A stretch of DNA of 16,482 nt from contig CAZSUN010000089.1 of the NCBI GenBank assembly GCA_964610045.1, forward strand, positions 1 to 16,482. Reading direction: 5' to 3'. The notes under the pieces are model-generated. The model was not told where the DNA came from and searched no databases. It was given only the letters and a program-made list of their open reading frames with translations. Source of the DNA: JACCYX01 sp964610045 (GTDB taxonomy: Bacteria > Chloroflexota > Chloroflexia > Thermomicrobiales > UBA6265). Shown here in pieces: positions 7,095 through 14,332 of the stretch. The position numbers were made by a program, and so were the translations under genes. The stretch's first letter is position 1. The number at the start of each line of letters is the position of its first letter.

Positions 7095-8044
7095 CGAGTT
7101 CCCTTGTGCAACAGCGCTGCGAATCCGTGAACCACGAGTTCACTGGCACCTTCCAGCCGCAACGGTACATCCTGCGTCGAGCCGATCGTCGCATTCATTT
7201 CACCGGTAACGGCCCGGTACCCCTCGGCCGATACATCGACGGTGGTTGGGGTTTCCGGTCGCTCCACGACAACAACTCCATCGGAATCGGCTTCATATAT
7301 GTCGGTCCCGACCACCAACCGCGCGCCGGCAATGCCTTCGCCGGAGTCAGCATCGCTGATCCGGAAAACGATCGGGTCCGGCGCCAGCAACATGGACCAA
7401 AGCATCGTTGCGATGACTCCAAGAACGGCCACCGGGAGGAGTAGGCTGGCGCGCCAATCCAGCCACGGCAGAGGCGCTTTCCGCAACTCCGTTCCAGGAG
7501 GCACCGGCCAGTTGTATTGCCGTTCCTGCGAATCCTCCCCGGCAGGAACATCCCACTCATTCGCCGGACTGTCTTCATCCGGCTCCTCGGCCGCGATCTC
7601 CGATTCGAGGAACTCCCTGGCGTTCCCATCATCGTCTGGACCACGTTGCTCCTCGAACTCAATCGCTACCCCGGGTCCGGAGGAGAGCGGTTGTATCGGG
7701 ACGGTCTGATCTGCCCCGACCGGAAACTCGAGTTCACTGTCGAGGTCGACCTCGTCTGGTTCGGCTTCCGGTGTTGACTCACACTCGTCTGGGTTCGGCG
7801 TGGCCTGGTCGACGCCGTACGACAACTCGTTCGCGTCGTCCGCCGGGTCGCATTCATGGCTGTCGACACCGGGGATGCCTGCTTCGCATTCCCGCTTCAA
7901 CCCATCAGGCGCTTCGGCGGCGAGATCGGGGTCGTCGACAGGCGACACCGGAGACGGCTCGGAAGCGCTCGCAGGCTCGGCGGTACCGTCCATCGGGAGT
8001 CCAGTGTCGTCAGGTTGGATGGGGAGTTCGTCAGGATTGGGCAT
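7091..8044 (-). CDS. Acidic single-pass membrane protein, paralogue of the downstream DUF4015 protein's anchor
   Basis: I do not recognise a named family. From the chosen start it has 317 residues. Residues 1-190 are a low-complexity Asp/Glu/Pro-rich region, probably cytoplasmic and disordered, with three Glu-Cys-acidic motifs (Cys53, Cys65, Cys88). A basic RKAPLPWLDWR (188-198) precedes one membrane segment (about 199-217). Outside is a single beta-sandwich-like domain (about 222-298) with DADSGEGIAGARLVV and VSAEGY, resembling carboxypeptidase-regulatory folds. LPWLDWRASLLLPVAV aligns closely with LPWIRWRFSLLLPIAV of the next gene. The frame is open back to an ATG at 8254, but that region overlaps the promoter of the divergent gene. 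The ATG at 8044 has AGAGG 4 bases upstream and lies behind a TATACT box. An intermediate ATG at 8167 is possible. Confidence 0.72.
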   Translation of the reverse strand: MPNPDELPIQPDDTGLPMDGTAEPASASEPSPVSPVDDPDLAAEAPDGLKRECEAGIPGVDSHECDPADDANELSYGVDQATPNPDECESTPEAEPDEVDLDSELEFPVGADQTVPIQPLSSGPGVAIEFEEQRGPDDDGNAREFLESEIAAEEPDEDSPANEWDVPAGEDSQERQYNWPVPPGTELRKAPLPWLDWRASLLLPVAVLGVIATMLWSMLLAPDPIVFRISDADSGEGIAGARLVVGTDIYEADSDGVVVVERPETPTTVDVSAEGYRAVTGEMNATIGSTQDVPLRLEGASELVVHGFAALLHKGTR

Positions 8045-8119
8045 GGATCCTCTGGGGTTGCGTGGCGGCACGTTGGCGCTCGTCTGCGAGTCGTCCCGCA
8101 ACTCGATTCCATCGATCGA

Positions 8120-8125
8120 AGTATA
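8120..8125 (-). promoter_or_regulatory. Candidate -10 box for the acidic membrane protein operon
   Basis: TATACT (minus strand, 8125-8120) matches five of six consensus bases and would start transcription near 8113, giving a leader of about 69 bases to the ATG at 8044. No recognisable -35 box is present at 16-18 bases, so this is a weak call supported by its position in a divergent gap. Confidence 0.3.
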
Positions 8126-8169
8126 GTCATCTCGCACGGTCGACCTGGCCCCGGGAGCGCCAAACATAA

Positions 8170-8199
8170 TTGACACCCCTACGACCGGCACCCGATACT
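8170..8199 (+). promoter_or_regulatory. Sigma-70-type promoter of the polyprenyl synthase gene
   Basis: A perfect TTGACA (8170-8175) and GATACT (8194-8199, four of six matches) are separated by 18 bases. The predicted start is near 8206, about 60 bases before the GTG start at 8266. The TTG of this -35 box is itself in frame with the gene and could be mistaken for a start codon. Confidence 0.6.
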
Positions 8200-8265
8200 T
8201 CCAACGCGAAACGACGATCAACAGGGGCGACTGACTTTCCGAGTAGTCCCGCATGGAGTGCCTCG

Positions 8266-9246
8266 GTGAAGCTGCAATCCTCTGATGTCTTCGAGTCGAT
8301 GGCGCCCGATCTGGATCGGGTGGACCAACGACTTGCCGCTGCCGCGCATATCGACTTTCCCATCGTGTCTTCGCTCATTCGCGACATCGTCATGGCCGGC
8401 GGCAAGCGCATGCGCCCCCTGCTGCTGCTGCTCGCGGCCCGCAGCTTCACCTACGATCTCGAACGCGCCGTGACCGCCGCCGCCGGCATCGAATTGCTCC
8501 ACACTGCCTCGCTCGTCCACGACGACAACATTGACCGCGCCGCACTCCGGCGTGGTCAACCCACCCTCAACACCCAACTCTCGTCCGGCGCGGTCATCCT
8601 GATCGGCGATTACCTGTTCGCCCAAAGCGCGATCCTGGCCGCCGCGACCAACGACACGAGGGTGGTCACCATTTTCGCCACCTCGCTCGCCGAAATCTGT
8701 GACGGCCAAATCCGGGAGACGCTCGACGCCCATCGCCTCGACCAGGCGTACGCCGACTACGAACGGCGGATCTACGGCAAGACCGCAGCGCTGTTCGCAG
8801 GCGCTGCCGAAATGGGCGCGGTGATTGGACGGGCAAGCCAAACCGACGTTGCAAACCTTCGCGGTTTTGGTACGGAGATGGGGTTGGCGTTCCAGGTGCT
8901 CGACGATGTGCTGGACTTGCGTGAAGGCACCCAGGTGCTCGGCAAGCCTGCTGGCAACGATCTGCGCCAGGGCGTCGTCACCCTGCCAACCATGATCTTC
9001 GCCGAGCAGGCCACCGTCGCGCAGCGATCCGTACTGGATGGGATCATATCTGGAGATATCACCGACGATTCCACGATCGATCGGATCGTCGACGAGATCA
9101 GAGCATCCGGAGCGATCGAACAGGCGGAAGGCCGTGCGCAAGACTACGCGGAAAGCGCGAGAACCCGGCTGGAAATCGTGCCCGATCCAGAGACTCGCCG
9201 GTATCTCGGCGAACTCCTGGACATCACCGTTCGCCGGTCGGCCTGA
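8266..9246 (+). CDS. Polyprenyl diphosphate synthase (trans-isoprenyl diphosphate synthase)
   Basis: This 326-residue enzyme condenses isopentenyl diphosphate onto allylic primers to make linear polyprenyl diphosphates. The first Asp-rich motif is HDDNIDRAALRRG (85-97; Asp86, Asp87, Asp90) and the second is QVLDDVLD (210-217; Asp213, Asp214, Asp217). GGKRMRP (45-51) and GKPAGNDLRQG (226-236) complete the family signature. The residues 5 and 4 places before the first motif are small (Ala81, Ser82), as in long-chain synthases such as IspB, so a long product is likely; this is inferred. The GTG at 8266 is chosen because GGAG lies 7 bases upstream and the protein then begins KLQSSDVF as homologues do; the frame extends to a TTG at 8170, but that lies in the promoter. 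It could feed quinone synthesis, cell-wall lipid carriers, or the nearby UbiA-type enzyme. Confidence 0.93.
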   Translation: MKLQSSDVFESMAPDLDRVDQRLAAAAHIDFPIVSSLIRDIVMAGGKRMRPLLLLLAARSFTYDLERAVTAAAGIELLHTASLVHDDNIDRAALRRGQPTLNTQLSSGAVILIGDYLFAQSAILAAATNDTRVVTIFATSLAEICDGQIRETLDAHRLDQAYADYERRIYGKTAALFAGAAEMGAVIGRASQTDVANLRGFGTEMGLAFQVLDDVLDLREGTQVLGKPAGNDLRQGVVTLPTMIFAEQATVAQRSVLDGIISGDITDDSTIDRIVDEIRASGAIEQAEGRAQDYAESARTRLEIVPDPETRRYLGELLDITVRRSA

Positions 9247-9300
9247 ATCCGCCAGACCAGGGACCGTTCAGGCAGGCGATCGCAGACAGCCCCAATGAGA

Positions 9301-9317
9301 GCATGCGTCCTGCATGC
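9301..9317. terminator. Weak hairpin in the gap between convergent genes
   Basis: GCATGC (9301-9306) and GCATGC (9312-9317) form a 6-bp stem around GTCCT. It lies between the stops of the polyprenyl synthase (9246) and the nucleoside hydrolase (9331-9329), where a terminator is expected on both strands. No T run follows in either direction, so the assignment is weak. Confidence 0.25.
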
Positions 9318-9328
9318 CGGAACCTGCC

Positions 9329-10273
9329 CTACTCGGCGCGTTCCAGTCCCGCTCCGGCACCTGCGACGCTTGCACCGAATACATCACCGAACTCGTCGAG
9401 GAATCGCCCGGCGTCGACTTGCGTCGCCACCATTGGACCCGGTTTGGCAAGTTCCGCTGATGTCTTGCCACGCTCGTCTCCTGACACGGCAACGGTGACT
9501 TCGGCCAACTCCCCCGCCACCAGCGAAGGATCGATGGCCACGGCTACCGCGAGCGGGTCGTGCAGGTAGAACCCGGTCATGTCTCGCTCGGTGAAAGTGC
9601 GAGCCATCACCCGCTGAACCAGTCCGGCCCCCCCAACAGAATCCATCGGGATGCCCTCCCAGGCGTCGCGCGCGAACGCGGTCTGGTGGGTCACATCCAG
9701 GCCAATGAGTGTTATGTCGTTCCAAGGCGCGGCAAACACCTGCGCTGCCGCATCCGGATCCACGAAGACGTTGAACTCCGCGTGCGGCGTGGCATTGCCC
9801 GGGTTGAAGTACGCCCCCCCCATCACCACGATGCGGGCGATCTGGTCCACGATCTGCGGGCGTACGTTTAGGGCGATCGCGAGGTTGGTCAGCGGTCCAA
9901 GCGTGACCAGTACGAGGTCGCCGGGATGGCGCTCGGCATTCTGGAGGATGAAGGCCGGCCCCGGCAGGGACGCCTCCCCCGTGGTACTGGCAGGCGGAGT
10001 CCAGCTTCCGAGTCCTTTCCCGCCGTGGACGTGTGTCGCGTCGTGATAGGTCGCGACCAGGGGCCTGCTCGCCCCGCGATGCACCGGGATATCCTCCCTG
10101 CCGAGCCAGGAAAGGACATCGAGACTGTTCCGGGTGGCATCGGCAACCGGAACATTGCCCGCGACGGTCGTCACGCCGATCAGGTTTGCTTCCCTGGCCA
10201 CCGCGAGGGCAATCGCCACAGCATCGTCGACACCAGTGTCGACATCCAGGATCATCGGCGAATCCACGTTCAC
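9329..10273 (-). CDS. Nucleoside hydrolase (inosine/uridine-preferring family)
   Basis: This 315-residue cytoplasmic enzyme belongs to the family that hydrolyses the N-glycosidic bond of ribonucleosides, giving ribose and free base. The N-terminal calcium-binding signature is MILDVDTGVDDA (7-18; Asp10, Asp12, Asp16, Asp17). Asn40 in VAGN, VMGGAYFNPGNATPHAEFN (150-168, with Glu166 and Asn168) and LHDPLA (237-242, Asp239) supply the remaining expected metal and ribose ligands. The base preference (purine, pyrimidine or both) cannot be read from sequence alone. The GTG at 10273 was chosen: it overlaps the upstream TGA as GTGA, has AGGA about 6 bases upstream, and gives the usual short N terminus. 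An upstream ATG at 10324 would add 17 residues unlike the family. It is the last gene of the leftward operon. Confidence 0.92.
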   Translation of the reverse strand: MNVDSPMILDVDTGVDDAVAIALAVAREANLIGVTTVAGNVPVADATRNSLDVLSWLGREDIPVHRGASRPLVATYHDATHVHGGKGLGSWTPPASTTGEASLPGPAFILQNAERHPGDLVLVTLGPLTNLAIALNVRPQIVDQIARIVVMGGAYFNPGNATPHAEFNVFVDPDAAAQVFAAPWNDITLIGLDVTHQTAFARDAWEGIPMDSVGGAGLVQRVMARTFTERDMTGFYLHDPLAVAVAIDPSLVAGELAEVTVAVSGDERGKTSAELAKPGPMVATQVDAGRFLDEFGDVFGASVAGAGAGLERAE

Positions 10274-12003
10274 GCGCCTTCCTGTTGGGTCGAGCCGGCA
10301 AGTGTTGCCGCCGTCCGCTCCCACGTCGCCACCGGCGGGGTCTCGGACATCTGAGCCTCGGTTACCACGTTCACGAAGCAGGGCTGACCGCTGTCGAGCG
10401 CTTCGCGCAGCACGCCTTCAAGACACGATGGATCGTCCACATGGAATCCCCGCACCCCAAATCCCTGGGCGATGGCCGCGTAATCCACCCGGTTGAAATC
10501 CACCGAGTAGTAGCGTTGTCCGTGATAGAGGTGCTGGAGTTCCTTGATCCAGCCGAAGGCCGCGTTGTCGCACTGCACCAGCACGATCGGCAGGTTCAGG
10601 CGACTGATCGTCTCCAACTCGCCGACCGACATCCCGTAACTCCCGTCACCGAGCATGCCGACGACTCGAGACCCCGGCGCCGCGAAATGGGCGCCGACGA
10701 CTCCCGGGATCGCGTAGCCGAGTGCGCCGTAGGCACGAGGAATCACGGTCGTCCGTCCGGCTCGCCGAAGCTCGTACTGGGCAGACAGGTAGGGTGTGGG
10801 GGTGCCGGGATCGGCCACGACGATCGTGTCGTCGTCGAGCAACCGCCGCATGGTGGCAACCAACCGCTGCGGCTTGATGGGCTGGCTATCGCTGGCGGCT
10901 TCCCCAGCAACTCGCTCGAAGTACGCAGCCCGCTCGATGGCGAGCCGGTCGAGGCGAACCTGGTTACGTTCGCGCAGTTCGCGCGGCCGGTCGATGGCCG
11001 CCAGCAACGCCTCAAGGGTCGCTCCAGCATCGCCCTGCAGGAATGCACTCGACGGATAGTTGTTGCCTATCTCCCTGGCGGAAACATCCAGGTGGATCGA
11101 GCGAGGCGGTTGCTGGCGCGGTGGCAATGTCCAGCCAATCGTCGTCGTCGAATCGGTCCGGGTTCCGATATAGAACACCAGATCCGACTCCGCAACCCAC
11201 GCGTTGGCATACGACCTGGCGCCGTTGTTGCCGACAACACCGATGCTGTATGGACTCGTTTCGGCGATCGCACCCTTGCCGTTGATACTGGTCGCCACGG
11301 GAATCCCGGTCGCTTCGGCAAGCGCGGTCAACTGCTCCCATGCGCCGGAGGTGAGGACACCTCCGCCAGCCACAATCACTGCCCGCTCGGCTGCCCGGAG
11401 CAGATCGGCTGCCCGCAGGATCTCCGCCGCATCGGCCACCGGCCGCGATCGTGGCGACCGGCTTTGCGTCGCATCTACCACCTGGGGCCAGTTCCGGTCG
11501 CCGGCATCGCCCTCGAGCACATCGGCCGGCAACGAAAGGTGGGTAGCGCCCGGGCGGTCGCTCGTCGCCAGCCGGATCGCGCGATTAACAGCGTCAGCCA
11601 TGCCCGACGAACGGTTGACCCGTTCCGACCACTTGGTGATCGGCCGAAACAACCCTACCTGGTCGAGCTCGGTCAACACGCCTCGATGCTCTTCTCCGAC
11701 CGGGGTGTCGGACGTCAGGCAAAGAACCGGGATCGCTGTCCCCTGTGCTTCCGCAACTCCCGGCAGAATGTAGGTTGCACCACCACCGCTGGGTCCTTCG
11801 CAGACCCCGATTCGCCCCGAAACCCGTGCGTAGACATCCGCCATGAATGACGCCGACCGCTCGTCCCGGGTCATGACGTGGTGGATGGCCGGCTCGTGGT
11901 AGAACGCGTCGTATAGCGCCATCCCGGTATCACCCGGGAGTCCAAAAACGTGCTCCACTCCCGAAGACGTGAGCGCCCGTACCAGGGTTTCCGCACCGTT
12001 CAT
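10270..12003 (-). CDS. Thiamine diphosphate-dependent enzyme, acetolactate synthase large-subunit-like
   Basis: This 577-residue protein has the three domains of the acetolactate synthase/pyruvate oxidase group. The N-terminal pyrimidine-binding domain has GVEHVFGLPGD (15-25) and the activating Glu48 in MTRDERSASFMADVYAR. The central domain is about 190-335, with VIVAGGGV (209-216). The C-terminal diphosphate-binding domain has the GDG...N motif (GDGSYGM, 452-458; Asn480 in VQCDNAAFGW). Two places differ from genuine acetolactate synthases: ERS replaces the usual EQA after the catalytic Glu, and GPSGGGATY replaces the GPGATN-type loop. Glu48 also argues against classical glyoxylate carboligase, which lacks it. 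No small regulatory subunit gene is nearby, so branched-chain synthesis is unlikely; an uncharacterised 2-oxoacid carboligase or decarboxylase fits better. AGGGG lies 6 bases before the ATG. It follows the glycerate kinase by 24 bases. Confidence 0.85.
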   Translation of the reverse strand: MNGAETLVRALTSSGVEHVFGLPGDTGMALYDAFYHEPAIHHVMTRDERSASFMADVYARVSGRIGVCEGPSGGGATYILPGVAEAQGTAIPVLCLTSDTPVGEEHRGVLTELDQVGLFRPITKWSERVNRSSGMADAVNRAIRLATSDRPGATHLSLPADVLEGDAGDRNWPQVVDATQSRSPRSRPVADAAEILRAADLLRAAERAVIVAGGGVLTSGAWEQLTALAEATGIPVATSINGKGAIAETSPYSIGVVGNNGARSYANAWVAESDLVFYIGTRTDSTTTIGWTLPPRQQPPRSIHLDVSAREIGNNYPSSAFLQGDAGATLEALLAAIDRPRELRERNQVRLDRLAIERAAYFERVAGEAASDSQPIKPQRLVATMRRLLDDDTIVVADPGTPTPYLSAQYELRRAGRTTVIPRAYGALGYAIPGVVGAHFAAPGSRVVGMLGDGSYGMSVGELETISRLNLPIVLVQCDNAAFGWIKELQHLYHGQRYYSVDFNRVDYAAIAQGFGVRGFHVDDPSCLEGVLREALDSGQPCFVNVVTEAQMSETPPVATWERTAATLAGSTQQEGA

Positions 12004-12027
12004 CGAGTTCCCCTGTCCTCAATCGCG

Positions 12028-13335
12028 TTACTGCGCGGCCACCCGCCGGCGTACCGCCACATACACATCGTTGACGTTGGTTCCGGTTGGTCCGGGCGAA
12101 AACAGGTCGCCTGTCTGCTGGAGGAAGGTGCCGCTGTCGTTCGCGTCCAGGGCGACCAGTGCATCGAGACCGAGTTCCGCGCCATGCTCCACGGTATGCC
12201 GATCGACGATCGCCCCGGCTGCAAAGAGCGTGCCATCCTGACCATCGGACGCAAGACTCGCTACCACCCAATCCTCGTCCACATCCGCGATCCGCACCGC
12301 CGCTGCCAGCGCGAACTCGGTGTTCCGGCCGCCCTGACCGTCGCCGCGAACGGTAACTGTCGCTTCCCCGCCGCCAATTAGGACGTCGAGAACGGGATTC
12401 ACCCTCAATGCCAGATCCATGAAGTGGTTGGCAAGATCACGCGCTTCGCCCTCCGCGTCTGGAAGCACGAGTTCCGCCCGGTAGCCAGCCAGTTCGGCCT
12501 CCCGTACCACGCGCTCGACGAACGCCGCATTGTCACCCACAATCTCGAAGATGTCCCCGTCCGCGGATGGGGTATCCACCTGCTCGCGACTGCTCATCAG
12601 GACCGTTCGAACGGCTTCGGGAACCCTGTGACCGAGCCCGTAGGTGTCCAGCACTGCGAGGGCGGCTTCCGGCTGTGGTTCGCGAACGATCGTGGGACCG
12701 GATGCGATAACCGATGGGTTGTTACCGAGGACATCGCTGAGGATGAGCGAGACGCAAGTTGCCTCGCCAATGGCGGCGCGAAGACCGCCACCCTTGACCA
12801 TGCTGAGTTCCGACCGGACCGCATTCAGGTGGTGGATCGGCGCTCCGGCCCGCAACAGGAGCCTGGTGGTCTCCTGAATGTCGTCGAGTGTAACCCCCTC
12901 GCGTGGCGACTCCAGCAATGCCGACCCGCCCCCGGAAATCAACACAAATACGATGTCTCGCGCCGTCAGGCCGTCAACGGCGTCCAGTATCGCTCGGGTT
13001 GCTTCGACTCCACGCTGGTCCGGCACCGGGTGACGCGCTTCGAAGACAGTCCACCCGTGTGGGGCAGCATCCGCATGCCCATCGCGCGTCAGGATAATGG
13101 CAGTATCCAGCCGGGCCCCGATCACCGCATCCAGGCCGCGTGCCATGCCGGCGGCGGCCTTGCCAATGGCGATAGCCACCACCCGTGCGCCGTCGCTCCA
13201 GGATACTTCGCGGTCGCCAACGTTCAGGCGCCCCTGGTTCCGGCGAAGTCGACGCCGAACAACTGCTTCCGGCTCCACCTCGTCGATGCCGGCGCGATAC
13301 CAGCGCTCGATGGCCCGCCGGATGTCATCGCCCAT
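12028..13335 (-). CDS. Glycerate 2-kinase, GckA/TtuD (MOFRL) family
   Basis: This 435-residue enzyme is of the family that phosphorylates D-glycerate to 2-phosphoglycerate, feeding lower glycolysis. Characteristic motifs appear in order: VVAIAIGKAAAGMARG (52-67), LISGGGSALLESP (132-144), NAVRSELSMVKGGGLR (171-186), ILSDVLGNNPSVIASGPTI (198-216), LIGGGEATVTVRGDGQGGRN (319-338), ASDGQDGTLFAAGAIVD (362-378) and the C-terminal GPTGTNVNDV (415-424). The length matches bacterial GckA proteins. The ATG at 13335 was chosen because it sits four bases after the rluD stop, with GGTGAG just upstream. In-frame ATGs at 13350 and 13353 would overlap rluD, and the frame is open to 13431, but that part is inside rluD and unlike the family. 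The ThDP enzyme and nucleoside hydrolase follow in the same operon. Confidence 0.9.
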   Translation of the reverse strand: MGDDIRRAIERWYRAGIDEVEPEAVVRRRLRRNQGRLNVGDREVSWSDGARVVAIAIGKAAAGMARGLDAVIGARLDTAIILTRDGHADAAPHGWTVFEARHPVPDQRGVEATRAILDAVDGLTARDIVFVLISGGGSALLESPREGVTLDDIQETTRLLLRAGAPIHHLNAVRSELSMVKGGGLRAAIGEATCVSLILSDVLGNNPSVIASGPTIVREPQPEAALAVLDTYGLGHRVPEAVRTVLMSSREQVDTPSADGDIFEIVGDNAAFVERVVREAELAGYRAELVLPDAEGEARDLANHFMDLALRVNPVLDVLIGGGEATVTVRGDGQGGRNTEFALAAAVRIADVDEDWVVASLASDGQDGTLFAAGAIVDRHTVEHGAELGLDALVALDANDSGTFLQQTGDLFSPGPTGTNVNDVYVAVRRRVAAQ

Positions 13336-13339
13336 GCGC

Positions 13340-14332
13340 TCACCGACCATCATCGACCCGTTCCGGCATCCGGTCGAGGACAGCAACCAAATCCTCGGGC
13401 AGTGGAGCATCGAAGGTGGCGGTGCGTCCATCAGGCAACTGGAATGTCAACGACGCCGCGTGCAGGAACTGCCGCCCGACATCGTATGTCGAGGTCAAGC
13501 GCTGGGATGTACCGTTCCCATAAACGTGATCTCCCAACACGGGGTGACCGATCATTGCCATGTGTACCCTGATTTGGTGGGTGCGACCCGTCTCGATCTG
13601 CACATCAAGGAGCGACGCCTCATCGAACCGGTCTCGCACGGTCAAGTGGGTCGTCGCTTCCCGTCCGTCTCGCCGAACCGCCATGCGCTGGCGGTGAATG
13701 GGGTCGCGGCCGATCGGCGCGTCTATGGTGGCCTCGTCCTCTTCGAGTACCCCCGCCACCAGCGTGATGTATCGTTTGTCGACCGTCCGGTCCTGCCACT
13801 GGCGCACGAGCGAGTTCAGCGCCCGATCGTTCCGGGCCGCCACGATTACTCCGGAGGTGTCCTTGTCGAGTCGATGGACGAGACCCGGCCGGAATGTTCC
13901 GCCTATGGAGATGTCCGGGAAGTGGTACAGCAGGGCGTTGACGAGGGTGCCGGAACCGTGACCAACGGCAGGATGGACGACCATGCCGGCGACCTTGTTG
14001 ACCACGACGACATCCTCGTCCACATGGAGGAAGTCGAGATCGATCTCCTCCGGGAGCAGTTCCGCCTCGACACGCTCCGGGATCGACACGGTCACAACTT
14101 GTCCAGGGGTGATCTTGAACGATGTCCTGCGGGCGAATCCGTCAACGCGCACATTCTCGCCGTCGATGAGGTTCTGCAGGTACGTCCGGCTGAGATCGGG
14201 CAACTCCCCGGCGACGTATTTGTCCAGCCGCATGCCAAGGTGCTGTCGTTGCGGCCGGAACTCCATCACATCAGCATCCGGTTCCTCCACCGGCTCGTCA
14301 CCCGGCATGCCATCCAAATCCGCGTCCGTCAT
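13340..14332 (-). CDS. Pseudouridine synthase, RluA/RluD family
   Basis: This 330-residue RNA-modification enzyme is of the type that makes pseudouridines in large-subunit rRNA. An acidic N-terminal stretch (1-25) precedes an S4 RNA-binding domain (about 32-80; RLDKYVAGELPDLSRTYLQ). The catalytic domain follows with LVVNKVAGMVVHP-like VVVNKVAGMVVHPAVGH (109-125), the active-site HRLDKDTSG (153-161, Asp156), and the C-terminal motif TGRTHQIRVHMAMIGHPVLGD (248-268). S4 plus this architecture best fits RluD, though RluC-type specificity cannot be excluded. The ATG overlaps the lspA TGA as ATGA. The pairing of lspA with an rluD homologue is seen in many bacteria. The start could instead be the ATG eight codons further in. 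Confidence 0.93.
   Translation of the reverse strand: MTDADLDGMPGDEPVEEPDADVMEFRPQRQHLGMRLDKYVAGELPDLSRTYLQNLIDGENVRVDGFARRTSFKITPGQVVTVSIPERVEAELLPEEIDLDFLHVDEDVVVVNKVAGMVVHPAVGHGSGTLVNALLYHFPDISIGGTFRPGLVHRLDKDTSGVIVAARNDRALNSLVRQWQDRTVDKRYITLVAGVLEEDEATIDAPIGRDPIHRQRMAVRRDGREATTHLTVRDRFDEASLLDVQIETGRTHQIRVHMAMIGHPVLGDHVYGNGTSQRLTSTYDVGRQFLHAASLTFQLPDGRTATFDAPLPEDLVAVLDRMPERVDDGR

Noticed and set aside
10033..11850. A 605-codon plus-strand open frame opposite the ThDP enzyme
   Set aside because: It is a shadow of a GC-rich gene on the other strand: it is rich in Arg, Gly, Pro and His, shows no family motif, and the opposite strand encodes an enzyme with intact motifs.
10270..12003. Naming the ThDP enzyme glyoxylate carboligase because of the adjacent glycerate kinase
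   Set aside because: Classical glyoxylate carboligase lacks the conserved catalytic glutamate, which is present here as Glu48, and no tartronate semialdehyde reductase is adjacent.
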